From positions 1-64,000 of the forward strand of contig CBDCVQ010000006.1 of assembly GCA_965223165.1 (NCBI GenBank): 64,000 nucleotides of DNA, written 5' to 3'. The notes beneath the pieces are model-generated. The model had not been told where the DNA came from and did no database searches. It worked only from the letters and a program-made list of their open reading frames with translations. Of this stretch, positions 15,496 to 26,300 are shown one piece after another. Origin of the DNA: JABDMH01 sp965223165 (GTDB taxonomy: Bacteria; Bacteroidota; Bacteroidia; Chitinophagales; Saprospiraceae). A program made the position numbers and the translations under genes. Position 1 is the stretch's first letter. Every line of letters begins with the position of its first letter.

Positions 15496-18400
15496 ATGAA
15501 GGTTGGTTCATACGCAAGAAGTATGCATGTTCTGTGCGGTATCCGTCCTCGGACAATTCTGTGGGTGCTGGTAATAATGGTCTCACAAGTGACCTATGGA
15601 CAGAATCAGATAGCTAAGGCGCTGCTGTTATCCGGAAGCTCCCACAGTGTTCAGCTGATTGATGGAACATTTCTTTTGGACGCCGATGTAGGCGATTACT
15701 GTATATTACTACGAGATAGCTTTCAAGTGAGCGACACGGCTGGTGTGGTCCTTGAGATAACCAACTCGCTGGATCCACTCACCGCTTTTGACTATGCGCT
15801 CATTGTCCCGGGAGACACATTCCAATTCTCGATCAATAACCTGAATATTGTCGATGAGCAAGGAGGTGCGTTGAATCAAGCGCCTTTGGCCGTTGGAGAT
15901 TCGATTATTATCGGTCGAACACCGTCAGAGATCCTCCTAGTTCATAACGAAGACGTTTTGAGTACAACCCCCTTTGTATCAACCACCGACTTACTGCATA
16001 GTAAGGTGACCGCACAGAATGGGCTGGGGGTAGAGATCTGTGTTGTGGACAAACTGCTGCACCTGCCAACTTCCCTGGACACAGTGGTGATCGAATTTGT
16101 AGACAGTATGCTCACCGTGGTCGAAGGGAATCCCCTGTTCGTGTGTGTGCGAAAGATCGAGGGAACAGGTCCGTCGTACTTCTCGTTGCCGCTGCAGCTA
16201 CCGTCGGATCCTCATTTTGCGGGCTATTCCAGTCATCAGATTACGAGCGAGATGGACACTCTTTGCGTTTCCATTGCGAGTGATCCAGCGAATGGTCTAA
16301 GGGACACGGCGCATATGTACTTTCTGAACCTAGTCTCAGAGGCTGCCAGCACGATCATTGGCCCGCAAAGCGCGCTGAAGATTCAGGTGCTGGATGACGT
16401 ACCTGAGGTGGACTATCAGGTCAACTTTCTCCTTACCGACACCGCCATTTACGAGGGAGATCCCGTAGATATCTGCCTGGATCTGACGGAAGGTAATCCC
16501 TTTAACGGTCCGGCCGAAGTGGAAGTAGAAATCATTGCTGGTGGGGATCCTCACTTTGGCAGTGTGAGCACGCTGCAGTACACATTTGCTCCGGGAGAGC
16601 TGGGACCCATCTGCATTCAAGTACCGAGTGCACAGGCTAACATGCAAATCGACACTCGCCGGGAATACATTTTCAAGATCACCTCGATCAGTGGAGAGGG
16701 ACTGTCCATTGGGCCTAAGGGCGCAATGCGGGTAGAGATTATTGATGATGGCAGTATTCCTGACAAGATTCTATACGCAGGCGACCTGATTTTCACCGGC
16801 TTTGACAATGATATCGGAGCGGGTCGTGATGCCATTTCGATCACTAACCTAGTCCCGATAAGTAAGGGTATGTGTTTTAGCCTGTCTGACGGTGTGTACG
16901 ACGAGACTGCAGGTGAGGAGATGTGGTATGGTGGTGTCAATCCATGGCACGGACTGGTCCGATCCCAACTCGTGACATATACGGGAGACAGTACGTTGCC
17001 CATTGGCACAGTCATCTGCTTCGAGCTACCAGCCGAGGGAGAGGGTGCGGAGCTATTTGCATCAGAGTTTAAGATTAACAATACACCTAGTACGGCATTT
17101 GACGTAGTGAACGATGGGCTGGACCCCGATGCCAAGATTGACCTGTCGACGACGGGAGGTGATGTGTTGTTTCTCATGCAAGGCCAATGGAGGGCCTTTC
17201 CCGATCATGCCAAGTTCTTTGGGCGGGTCATGCATGGCATCAAGATAGGCGACAGTTGGCTGCCCGACGGCGGCTCGGTCGCCAGCGACGGGCAGAGTGA
17301 AGTTCCGGACGACATCAACTGCTTTGAGACACAGGCTTGTAGCAGCACAGGTCAGTGCTACGGCTACTACAATTGTCAGCCAGCGGAATTTATTACCCGG
17401 GTGGACTTTGTTGAGATGGCGGGAGATTTTGACAACTGGATTACAGGTCAGGGTACGACCGCCAATGACCTGTCGAGCATGGCTTGTGACATGCAATGTA
17501 TGATCGTGGAGGAGGCACTTCTGCAGTGCACCGCTGCGACGGATTTGACGGTGGACTGCTCCGATTCAGGTTTCCAAGACTCAATTACTTTGTGGCTGCA
17601 ATCCCATGGAGGTGGGCAAGTGACGACCGGCTGTCAGCTGGGTGGGCCTTATTACACACACGACTACGTGGGGCTTGACAATAACGCTTGTACTCCTGGC
17701 GGCACGATTGTCAACTTTATTGCGACAGACAGTTGTGGCGGGAGAGACACCTGTACCGCCTCGATCAGGGTGATTAATAGCGGAAACTTAGTGATGGAGA
17801 CGGCCGCAAGAGACACTGTCGTAGAATATTGTGACAGCCGCGATGCTCGAGATCTCTGGCTGAGTGACCGTGCGGGCATGCGAGTGTCCACCCCCTGCGG
17901 TACAGTCACTTGGTCGCATCAACGCACGAACGTTGATCATCGTTGTCAGAGCAGTGGCGTATTTGAAATCACCCATACTTATCGATTTACGGCCAGTGAT
18001 ATTTGCGGCAACATAATACAGAGTTATGCACAATTGGTGATACCTTACGACAGCCCTGTTCCCATAACTACCGATCCCACAGATCTGGTTATTGCCTGTG
18101 ATGCATCAGATCGTCTCAGCCAAATCGCAACGTGGCTAGACAACTATGGGGGCATGGAGGATGGCTTTGGCTGCCATGTAACCGACAATAACTTGCAGGG
18201 ACAGGCAGTGAGTTATTCGCATGACTACACTGGACAATTGGATCAAAGTTGTGGTTCAGTGGTTGTCACATTCACCGCTTCCTTTGGCGGCTGTGGTCAG
18301 ACGATCTCGAATAGGACCGCAACCCTCAGTGTCGGTCCCACCAATTCGAGCATTACACTCACAGGTGGAGATGATATCACAATATACTGTAAGAACCCCT

Positions 18401-20307
18401 TTGAAGACGAAGTGGATGCCTGGATAGCTGACATGGCTGGAGCCGTCATTGGAGGGAATCCATGCGGTACCATCATTTCAAGCTATTCATATACTTCAAC
18501 AGATCCAGGAGGCCTTGAACCTGGAACACCCTACATTACCTCTACCGCCTGTGGGTATTTTACCAAGCCAAAGGTAGACTTCACTTTCACAGTCTCGGAC
18601 GACTGTGGCAACAGTGCACAGATCACCAAGCGGCTGTACTACACATCACAATGTCCGGCGGAGGTTACCCTTAGTCAGACGGATTGCCAAACCCTGCAAG
18701 CAAGTGTTACCAACTGTCCGACGGGGTACAGCCCTACCTACCAGTGGCGCAAAGGAGAAAGCGGGACTTCCATACCTGGAGCAACATCATCGACCTTTCA
18801 ACCAACCGAGAGTGGTGAGTACTTTATCAGGGTCACATGCGATTGTTGGGAAGAGGAGTCGATAATATTTACTCATCCTTGTGACAATGTGTCTGTCGCC
18901 ATTGAAGAGTCAAATAATGTGTTGACAGCTAATGTCTCCAATGGCTCCTGCATGCAGGTAGACAATTATAGGTGGTACAAGGATAATGTGTTGGTAGCCC
19001 AAGGCCAAAGTTTCAATTCATACAGCGTTAGTGTGCCTGGTGACTACAAAGTGGAGGCCATCTTCCCAGACTGTATTGTTTCTGATACATATCAATTTTG
19101 TGGTTATCAGGTCAATTTTTCGGAGAGCTGTACTAATACCAAGGTTGACGTTCTTTTCCTGATTGATCGATCTGGCTCGGTGGGCGATGATGCTTCTGAT
19201 GTATACAGCACAGTTGATGCCACGATTAAGGAAATCATATCGACCAGTGTTGATGTCAGATATGCAGTCACCCATGGCACGGAGGGAGCAGTGACCATTA
19301 CCATTCCGTGGAGATCTACCTATGCATCATATACCAATCCAACGTTTACAGGCGCATTTCTGCCATCTGCAACCTTCGCTGACCTTTTGGGACTTCTTGG
19401 CGGCTCCTTGAGCCCTCGATCTGATGCGTCATTGAATGTGGTGATCTTCTCAGATGCAGATCACGCGGAATTTCAGACAAATGGCTCTTATGACTTCGCC
19501 GCAATAAACAACATCAAATCGCAGTATGGTGCAACGATCAGTTTTATCGGTTTCGATTTCGATGATGATGATGAGGACGAGGCTGTGGGAGCGGCCATTG
19601 CATCCGTTGGTGGAAGCTACACAGGACCTATTGCCAGTGGTAGCCTTGAGGGAACGGGAGCAAAACCTAGAAGATATTACGACATGGCTTTTACGGGAGG
19701 GTCCGTCCCAAATCTGATCGATGAGCTGCTCACTTGTGATTTATCTGTGGCACTTAGCCCTGCTCACACGATCTCTTCGATCTCGTGGTCGACGGTGGAC
19801 GGGGATATTCTTGCGGGTCAGGGTACTACTACCATCACGACGAATGCAATCGGAACTTATAATGCGTCGATCAGTACTTCGATCGGGTGTACAATCTCCG
19901 CCGGCCATACTCTGACAACAACATCTGCTAGGGCAATGCAGGGTAGTACCGAGCGCCAGAGGAGGGCAAGAGTCAGGGAGGTGAATACCCGTACGGAAAA
20001 GTCAAACCATGAACAGTACCTGGATGAAATACGGCCAGATCGGGCAATTGAAGGCCGTGATTTCTTCATCTATCCCAATCCCACCCGCAGAGAATTCTAC
20101 CTAGCATTCAACTCCTCACTGGACGAGTTGATGGAGATAGAATTGACTACCGCCGCTGGGAAACTGGTAAAGAAGGTGCCCGTGGCAGCCGAGATCGGAG
20201 GCAATACCGTCCGGATAGACAGTGGAGATCTGCCAGCCGGGATCTACAACGTGCGGCTTAGTGCCAGTGCCGACTATGCCTCCAAGCGAATTGTAATCAT
20301 CAAATAG
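15496..20307 (+). CDS. Giant T9SS-secreted adhesin-like protein (Calx-beta-like, HYR-like, Ig-like, vWA)
   Basis: 1603 residues. The signal peptide ends near TYGQ (residue 36). Two Calx-beta-like repeats lie at about 195-300 and 305-420 (LTVVEGNPLFVCVRK, AIYEGDPVDICLDL). A lamin-tail-like region follows (about 425-660). Several Cys-rich HYR-like repeats span about 670-1055 (LTVDCSDSG, TDSCGGRDTC, SDDCGNSAQ). An Ig-like domain covers about 1060-1130 (YQWRKGESGTSIPGAT). A von Willebrand A domain (about 1215-1425) has MIDAS motif DRSGS. A T9SS type A domain closes the protein (FFIYPNPTRREFYLAF, LPAGIYNVRLSA). The modules suggest a large metal-dependent surface adhesin. It lies 24 bp upstream of the RHS gene, so they are almost certainly co-transcribed. 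A short Asp-rich run (DDDDEDE) sits inside the vWA domain. Confidence 0.85.
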   Translation: MKVGSYARSMHVLCGIRPRTILWVLVIMVSQVTYGQNQIAKALLLSGSSHSVQLIDGTFLLDADVGDYCILLRDSFQVSDTAGVVLEITNSLDPLTAFDYALIVPGDTFQFSINNLNIVDEQGGALNQAPLAVGDSIIIGRTPSEILLVHNEDVLSTTPFVSTTDLLHSKVTAQNGLGVEICVVDKLLHLPTSLDTVVIEFVDSMLTVVEGNPLFVCVRKIEGTGPSYFSLPLQLPSDPHFAGYSSHQITSEMDTLCVSIASDPANGLRDTAHMYFLNLVSEAASTIIGPQSALKIQVLDDVPEVDYQVNFLLTDTAIYEGDPVDICLDLTEGNPFNGPAEVEVEIIAGGDPHFGSVSTLQYTFAPGELGPICIQVPSAQANMQIDTRREYIFKITSISGEGLSIGPKGAMRVEIIDDGSIPDKILYAGDLIFTGFDNDIGAGRDAISITNLVPISKGMCFSLSDGVYDETAGEEMWYGGVNPWHGLVRSQLVTYTGDSTLPIGTVICFELPAEGEGAELFASEFKINNTPSTAFDVVNDGLDPDAKIDLSTTGGDVLFLMQGQWRAFPDHAKFFGRVMHGIKIGDSWLPDGGSVASDGQSEVPDDINCFETQACSSTGQCYGYYNCQPAEFITRVDFVEMAGDFDNWITGQGTTANDLSSMACDMQCMIVEEALLQCTAATDLTVDCSDSGFQDSITLWLQSHGGGQVTTGCQLGGPYYTHDYVGLDNNACTPGGTIVNFIATDSCGGRDTCTASIRVINSGNLVMETAARDTVVEYCDSRDARDLWLSDRAGMRVSTPCGTVTWSHQRTNVDHRCQSSGVFEITHTYRFTASDICGNIIQSYAQLVIPYDSPVPITTDPTDLVIACDASDRLSQIATWLDNYGGMEDGFGCHVTDNNLQGQAVSYSHDYTGQLDQSCGSVVVTFTASFGGCGQTISNRTATLSVGPTNSSITLTGGDDITIYCKNPFEDEVDAWIADMAGAVIGGNPCGTIISSYSYTSTDPGGLEPGTPYITSTACGYFTKPKVDFTFTVSDDCGNSAQITKRLYYTSQCPAEVTLSQTDCQTLQASVTNCPTGYSPTYQWRKGESGTSIPGATSSTFQPTESGEYFIRVTCDCWEEESIIFTHPCDNVSVAIEESNNVLTANVSNGSCMQVDNYRWYKDNVLVAQGQSFNSYSVSVPGDYKVEAIFPDCIVSDTYQFCGYQVNFSESCTNTKVDVLFLIDRSGSVGDDASDVYSTVDATIKEIISTSVDVRYAVTHGTEGAVTITIPWRSTYASYTNPTFTGAFLPSATFADLLGLLGGSLSPRSDASLNVVIFSDADHAEFQTNGSYDFAAINNIKSQYGATISFIGFDFDDDDEDEAVGAAIASVGGSYTGPIASGSLEGTGAKPRRYYDMAFTGGSVPNLIDELLTCDLSVALSPAHTISSISWSTVDGDILAGQGTTTITTNAIGTYNASISTSIGCTISAGHTLTTTSARAMQGSTERQRRARVREVNTRTEKSNHEQYLDEIRPDRAIEGRDFFIYPNPTRREFYLAFNSSLDELMEIELTTAAGKLVKKVPVAAEIGGNTVRIDSGDLPAGIYNVRLSASADYASKRIVIIK

Positions 20308-20331
20308 ACCAACAGATAAGACATTAAGAAA

Positions 20332-23300
20332 ATGGCAAATATGAAAGGGATATATGCATCGCTGCTGATAGTAGGTCTGTGCGCTCAAATGTGGGGACAA
20401 CAGACTGATCCGACCTTTAAGGTGGATTTACCTCCTACACCGGAGGCGGCGGCCATGGAAGAGTATACGAGCGTTCCGGTGGACATGTCCACGGGTATAC
20501 CCAACGTGAGCGTGCCCATATTTACCGTCGTAGGCAAGGGCATTAGCGTACCCATCTCCCTGTCCTACCATGGCGGTGGAGTACGGGTCGACGAGGTCGC
20601 CACCTGGGTAGGGCTGGGCTGGAGTCTGAACGCCGGAGGCATGATCACGCGGCGGGTAAAGGGTGCCCCGGATGAGGACAGTTCGTTCGGGTTCTTAGCA
20701 CAAGCGGGGAATATTCCGAATCTGGAGGATTTGGATTACACAATCGAGGAGTTTGAAGCGATAGACAACATGGGGAATAAAACACTGGACGGAGAGGCCG
20801 ATTTGTTCTCCTATAGCTTTGCGGGATATAGCGGCAAATTCTTTTTTGATGCGGATGGTGGAGTGCACTGCATACCACATAATAATCTCAAGATCGAATA
20901 TACTTCGGGTTTGATGAGCTTCACCATTACCACACCTCAAGGGCATGAATATCTATTTAGCACCTTAGAGACATCTCCCGGTACCGTTGGGCTAGGTGGT
21001 CTGGGTTCCACCTCGTACAGTAACGCAGTCGCCACCAGTTGGTGTTTGACAAAAATCACCAATCTGGCCAATCTAGACGAGATCACTTTTGAATACACAG
21101 ATTATAGAGCCCAATATGCCACCGATTATTTTGAAACACATGAATATAGAGGTAGTATTTTATCCAACTGTGACGACTATATTCCAGCTCATACTTTTAA
21201 CTGGGGTATAAACCTAAAGACCGATTACGGCAAAGATCTCAGCAAAATAACGAGTGATCTATATACCGTTGAATTTATTAATGCCGGCAGCCGTCGAGAC
21301 CTGAATATGATCTCAGGTGATCACCGGCTGGACAGAATCGTGGTCAAGAATCCGTCTGATGAGATTGTGAAGGAGTTCAAATTGGAACAGGATTTTTGGC
21401 AAGCATCTTCCGGTACCGTTAATCCTTGGGGCAGCATTAACCCAATGGTCGGCACAGATGCACGCTACAGGATGTATCTGCAATCAGTCCAAGAAGTAGG
21501 CTACGATGGTACTAGCAAGCCACCATATACATTCGACTACGATCAGGGATCGTCTTTGCCGGCAAGATTATCCTTAAGCCAGGACCATTGGGGATACTAC
21601 AACGGTGCAAGCAATAGCTATCTGACACCCGACTTAGAAGAGATCCCGTTTGTGACGTTGCAGGGTGCGGACCGGTCACCCGACGAGAATTATTCTAAGC
21701 GGGGCGCCTTGATCCGGCTCACGTATCCTACTGGTGGTTATACAACTTTTGAGTATGAGGCCCACACTGCAGGACGTTGTGCTACTGTGCATACGGTCGA
21801 AAAGAAATCGTCATCAGTGTATTCTGGGAGAGCTGTTGACCCGAAGCAGATGGAGGAGGCAATCAAGCACTTCAGTATTAGCCAGAGCCAGCCCATAACC
21901 ATAAGCTGGATCATCAATTTGGCTGGACAGGGAGCAGAGGGAGAGGTGTTACTCTACAAGCTGGCCAACTATCCTGGTGGTCCGTATGAACAAAGATTCA
22001 TCCACAATACTCCCGGGTGGCACGAAGGTAAGGTTAACCCTCAATCTTTGAATACCTACCAAGCTGGTGACTATGTGTTGGTAGCTAGGGCGAAGAATGG
22101 CTTGCATGTGGAAGGCATGGGAAGTTTTGCGGAAATCCGAGTAGATTACTCAGGGACAGTGGTGTCCATGACGGAGAGCCAAACGGTAGGTGGGATACGG
22201 GTTCGCCGGATGTTCTTTGAGGACGGTAGTGGCCCTGATATCGAAAAGATTTATGACTACGATACAAAGTCTTCAACGATGTGCGATGCTTACTCTTCTG
22301 GCGTGACATTTGGTACACCAACGTATCGTAGTGATTTTGTGAAACAAGTGGAAGTACAGTTTCCGTTTCCGTCTAATAGTAATAATTCGCCTATATGTCC
22401 CTTACTGGAGTGTTCCGTAGTCAAATTGTCTTCGTCCAGTGTGCACAATTTGTTTGCGAGCTCGGGAGCATTGGTACTCTACGAGAGTGTAATAGAATAC
22501 ACCACGGAGGAATCAGGCCAAAGTAGTGTGCAGAATGACTACCTAATCAATCGCAACATTTCGGCGGAGAATCTCTCCAATACACCCAACTTTGCCTATG
22601 CGCAAGCCATAGAGCGATTTAAGAATTTCACCGATTTGTCATGGCATGGTTCTATCCTATTAAGATCGACGTTAGGAGGCGCCGGTGGAGGTGTCAAAGA
22701 GACAGTCTACACCTATGATTTCGATCAGCATCGGTACCAACAGACCAATTATAGTGTTACCACGTTGTTTCAGCGTACCTGCTATTTACTGGGAGAGGTG
22801 CAATGCGATGATACGCCAGAGGACGAATTCAACTACCTGGGGCAATATCCTCGCTTTAGGTTTGCTGCTGACACGTTTTGGGCTTCAGAAGTTGGGCTCT
22901 ATGATTCAGTTGAAAATCGGATCATCGGAGATCTAGAGTCGTTTATTGATTGTGCCGGAATCTGCATATGGCACTCAGATGGAAGTCAGCCTACCCTGTT
23001 TGCCGAGAACTTTACGCATTTGGTGACATATGAGGAGCGTAGCTTATATAGTGATTATGGTCAAAATTTTACCATTACGCAGTTCATCACGAGCAAAGAT
23101 GACTTTATTACTGAGTTCAATTCGCCTTCCAGCAGTCATTCGATTTACGAGGATTCTCTAGTCGAATATAAACCCTGCTACTATGCTACTCCGAATGCCT
23201 CCTATTTGGTGGCGCCTCAGTACGTCCTGTATCCCTACGCCATCACTTCCTACCGCTACGAAACGGGGTGGCCCAGACTAGACCAAAAGAGGGAAACGTA

Positions 23301-26300
23301 TACCGGCGAAAACGGTGGCACCGTCATCAAGACTACCGACTATACCTACAACAGCGATCTACTGGTATCGACGGAGAGTTTTGTCAACTCGGACGGTCGA
23401 ACCTATACGACACAGTACAAATATCCCGCAGAGGCGGGCATGAGTTGTATGCTCACCGCCAATATGTTTGGTGTGCCCATTGAGGTGAATCTGCTGGTAG
23501 GAGGGAGACAGGTACAGGGCAAGCGACAGCTCTATACTTGCTCTACACCGATCGCACCGGCCGAGCTTTATCACTGGCAGGGCAGCTTCTGGGATCACCA
23601 GGGCACCTTTGGTGGGCATGATGCCGACGGCTATCCCTCCACCTTTGTCAGTGGAGAAGGTTATCCTACCACCAGCTTTGGCTGGGACAATGGCCGGCTG
23701 ACCTCGAAAGTCTACAGCGATTTCAGTTGGTCCTATAAATATGAAGACAAAGACCCCATGCGCGTCACCGAGTTTGTCAACATCGATGGCATAGCGGCGA
23801 CCTACGAGTATGATGGGGTGCAACGGCTGACCAACAGCCGTACCCGGGATGGGGGTATCTCTACCTCAATCAGCTATAGTCTTGGGGCCGGTAGCAATGC
23901 CATCACTACCAGCGTTAACTACCAGGGCGCGGGTACTCGGGCGACCACTAAGTCCTTTGACGACTTAGGGCGCTATCTCTCTACCCTCAGTCTGGGCTAT
24001 GATCCGCTGACGGGCAGGGACGTGCTCACCGATGAGGTCACGTATGATCCGGGGGGCAGGCATAAGACCAAGACGCACATCCATGAGGCCTTGACGACCA
24101 TGGAGTACGATCTTACTCCGCTCAATCGGCTCAAGCTCGAGACGCTGCCTGATGGTAGCACGATCTCCTACCAGCATTTTGCCGAGGGCAACCACTACAA
24201 TACACGTCGGACGGACGAAAACGGGCACATGACTCAGACGTTCACGGACATGCTGGATCGGGTCACCAAAGTGATCGATCCGGATAACAACAGCACCATC
24301 TACCAGTATGACGACTACGGCAATGTCTCGATGATTACCACACCGGCAGGCCAGCAGTATGCCAATGTGTATGATCATCGCAATCTTATGACCTCCAAGA
24401 CCGTACCGGGCGGAGGTACCAGTACTTATCAATATGACGACAAGGAGCGGGTGACCTCTATGACTGATGGGGCCGGTCGTACAACGACCTATGCCTACGA
24501 CGAGCACGATCGCATCATCAGCACGAGCTATGAGGGGGCCGTACACTCGACTACATACGGCAGTGGGGTAGCTGTCGACAAGGTCGCCAGCGAATCTGCG
24601 GGTGGATTCAATGGAGGAGGCTCAAGCTACAGCTATGACTACGATGAATATGGGCGACCAAAGTCCACGACCATCAGTATGCCCTCTGGCGGCAGCGACA
24701 TGATCAAGAGCACCTTTGACATGGCTGATCAATTGTTGACGGAAGACAAACAGCATCCGGGTATCCATGTGGTCAAAAAATATCGGTACGATGGTTGGGG
24801 GCGGCAGAATAGCATCAAGATGCAGGTAGAGGACTCCGAGGAGGTTACGGTGGCCAGCATGTTGTACAACTTTAGAGATCAGATGGTCCTTAAGGCGGTA
24901 GGGGGTCTGCAGAAGCAGGACTTCAAATATCATGAGACCAGGGGCTGGCTGATGCAGATTAATGATCCCCTGGAGGAGCACGACTTTCCGCTGCTCTGCG
25001 ATGGCTTGCCGCCTACCACTACGCCGGATCCACCGGGGCCGGACACGTCCATCCTGGAGACGGTACAGATGGACCTGGAGGAGATCCTCAATGCCCGGTG
25101 CTACGTGGAGATCAATGTGGATGGCTATGAGACTTGCACTATAAAGGACTGTCCTGACCTGGGTTGTACAGCCCAAGAGCTGGCTGATCAGCAGGTGTCT
25201 TTTCAACTGATATTGGATACGATGCGATCCACTTGGTCCGAGCCGCGTATTTTGCCATGCGGACCAGGGGAGACCGAGGTCTCGGTTATTCGAAAGGATA
25301 CACTTTTGCTGCCGTTTACCATCTACCGAGTGCGACTATGTGACAACAGCGAGCGATATGTGCTGGGGCAGGTATTGGACTTGTTGACAGGCAGCTATGA
25401 GATCGTGCAAGAACTGATTATCACCAACCCCCTGCAGAAGATCAAGGTCGAGATGGAAGGGGTTAGCCTTTACTTACGATTGGAGGAGGTGTTGACCTAC
25501 GTGCTGGATGGCGAAGAATTGGTGATCGGAGACTACATCAATTGTGGCGAGGAGACTTGTGTGCAGGTGCCGCCGGAGTGCAACAACCAGGAGGTGGCGG
25601 CACAGGAGCAGTTGGTGGAGGATCTTAAGGCCGCCGCGGAGCAGTTGGACCTCAGTACCCTCACGTATCCAGTCCAACTCTATCGGGTGGATCTATGCGG
25701 CGGAGCCAGTCTATACGTATTGGAGGATGAACTGACTTACCTGGAGGGGACCCCATACACGACGCGTGACACCGTGATTTTTGATACTGAAGAGGAGGAG
25801 AAAGAGGTTGAGATCGATCAGCAGACGGAGTTGGATCTAAAGGATCTTCTCTACATGAAGTTCTTCTACGACCCCGGCAATTATGGGGGAGCGGCCCAGA
25901 AGAATGGCAATATCAGTGCGATGGAGTGGCAGATTTTTGGCCGTCCGCGTATGGCCTACGGGCTCAACTACGATGTCCTGGACCGCCTAACGAATGCTAC
26001 CTATCATGAAATCAGTATGGGACAGCAGACCAGCGACGATAAATACGGCGTACCGAGCATCACCTACGATCCCGACGGCAATATCTTGACTCTCAACCGA
26101 AACGGGCTTCTGGGCATTTGCGTCAACGGAGCGGTGGAGTATGGTCCTATCGATCAACTGACCTACGCCTACGGGGGCAATCGCCTCACCAGTGTTTCCG
26201 ACGGTGCCACCGAAAATGGCTTCTACCAAGGTGGTGGCTACAGTTACGACGGGGTGGGCAATATGACCTCCGATCCTAAGGGGCTGGATCTGACCTACAA

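Noticed and set aside
23359..25206. Long antisense frames (154, 193 and 194 codons) inside the RHS gene
   Set aside because: Mirror frames of GC-rich RHS repeat codons; no start context, no family match.
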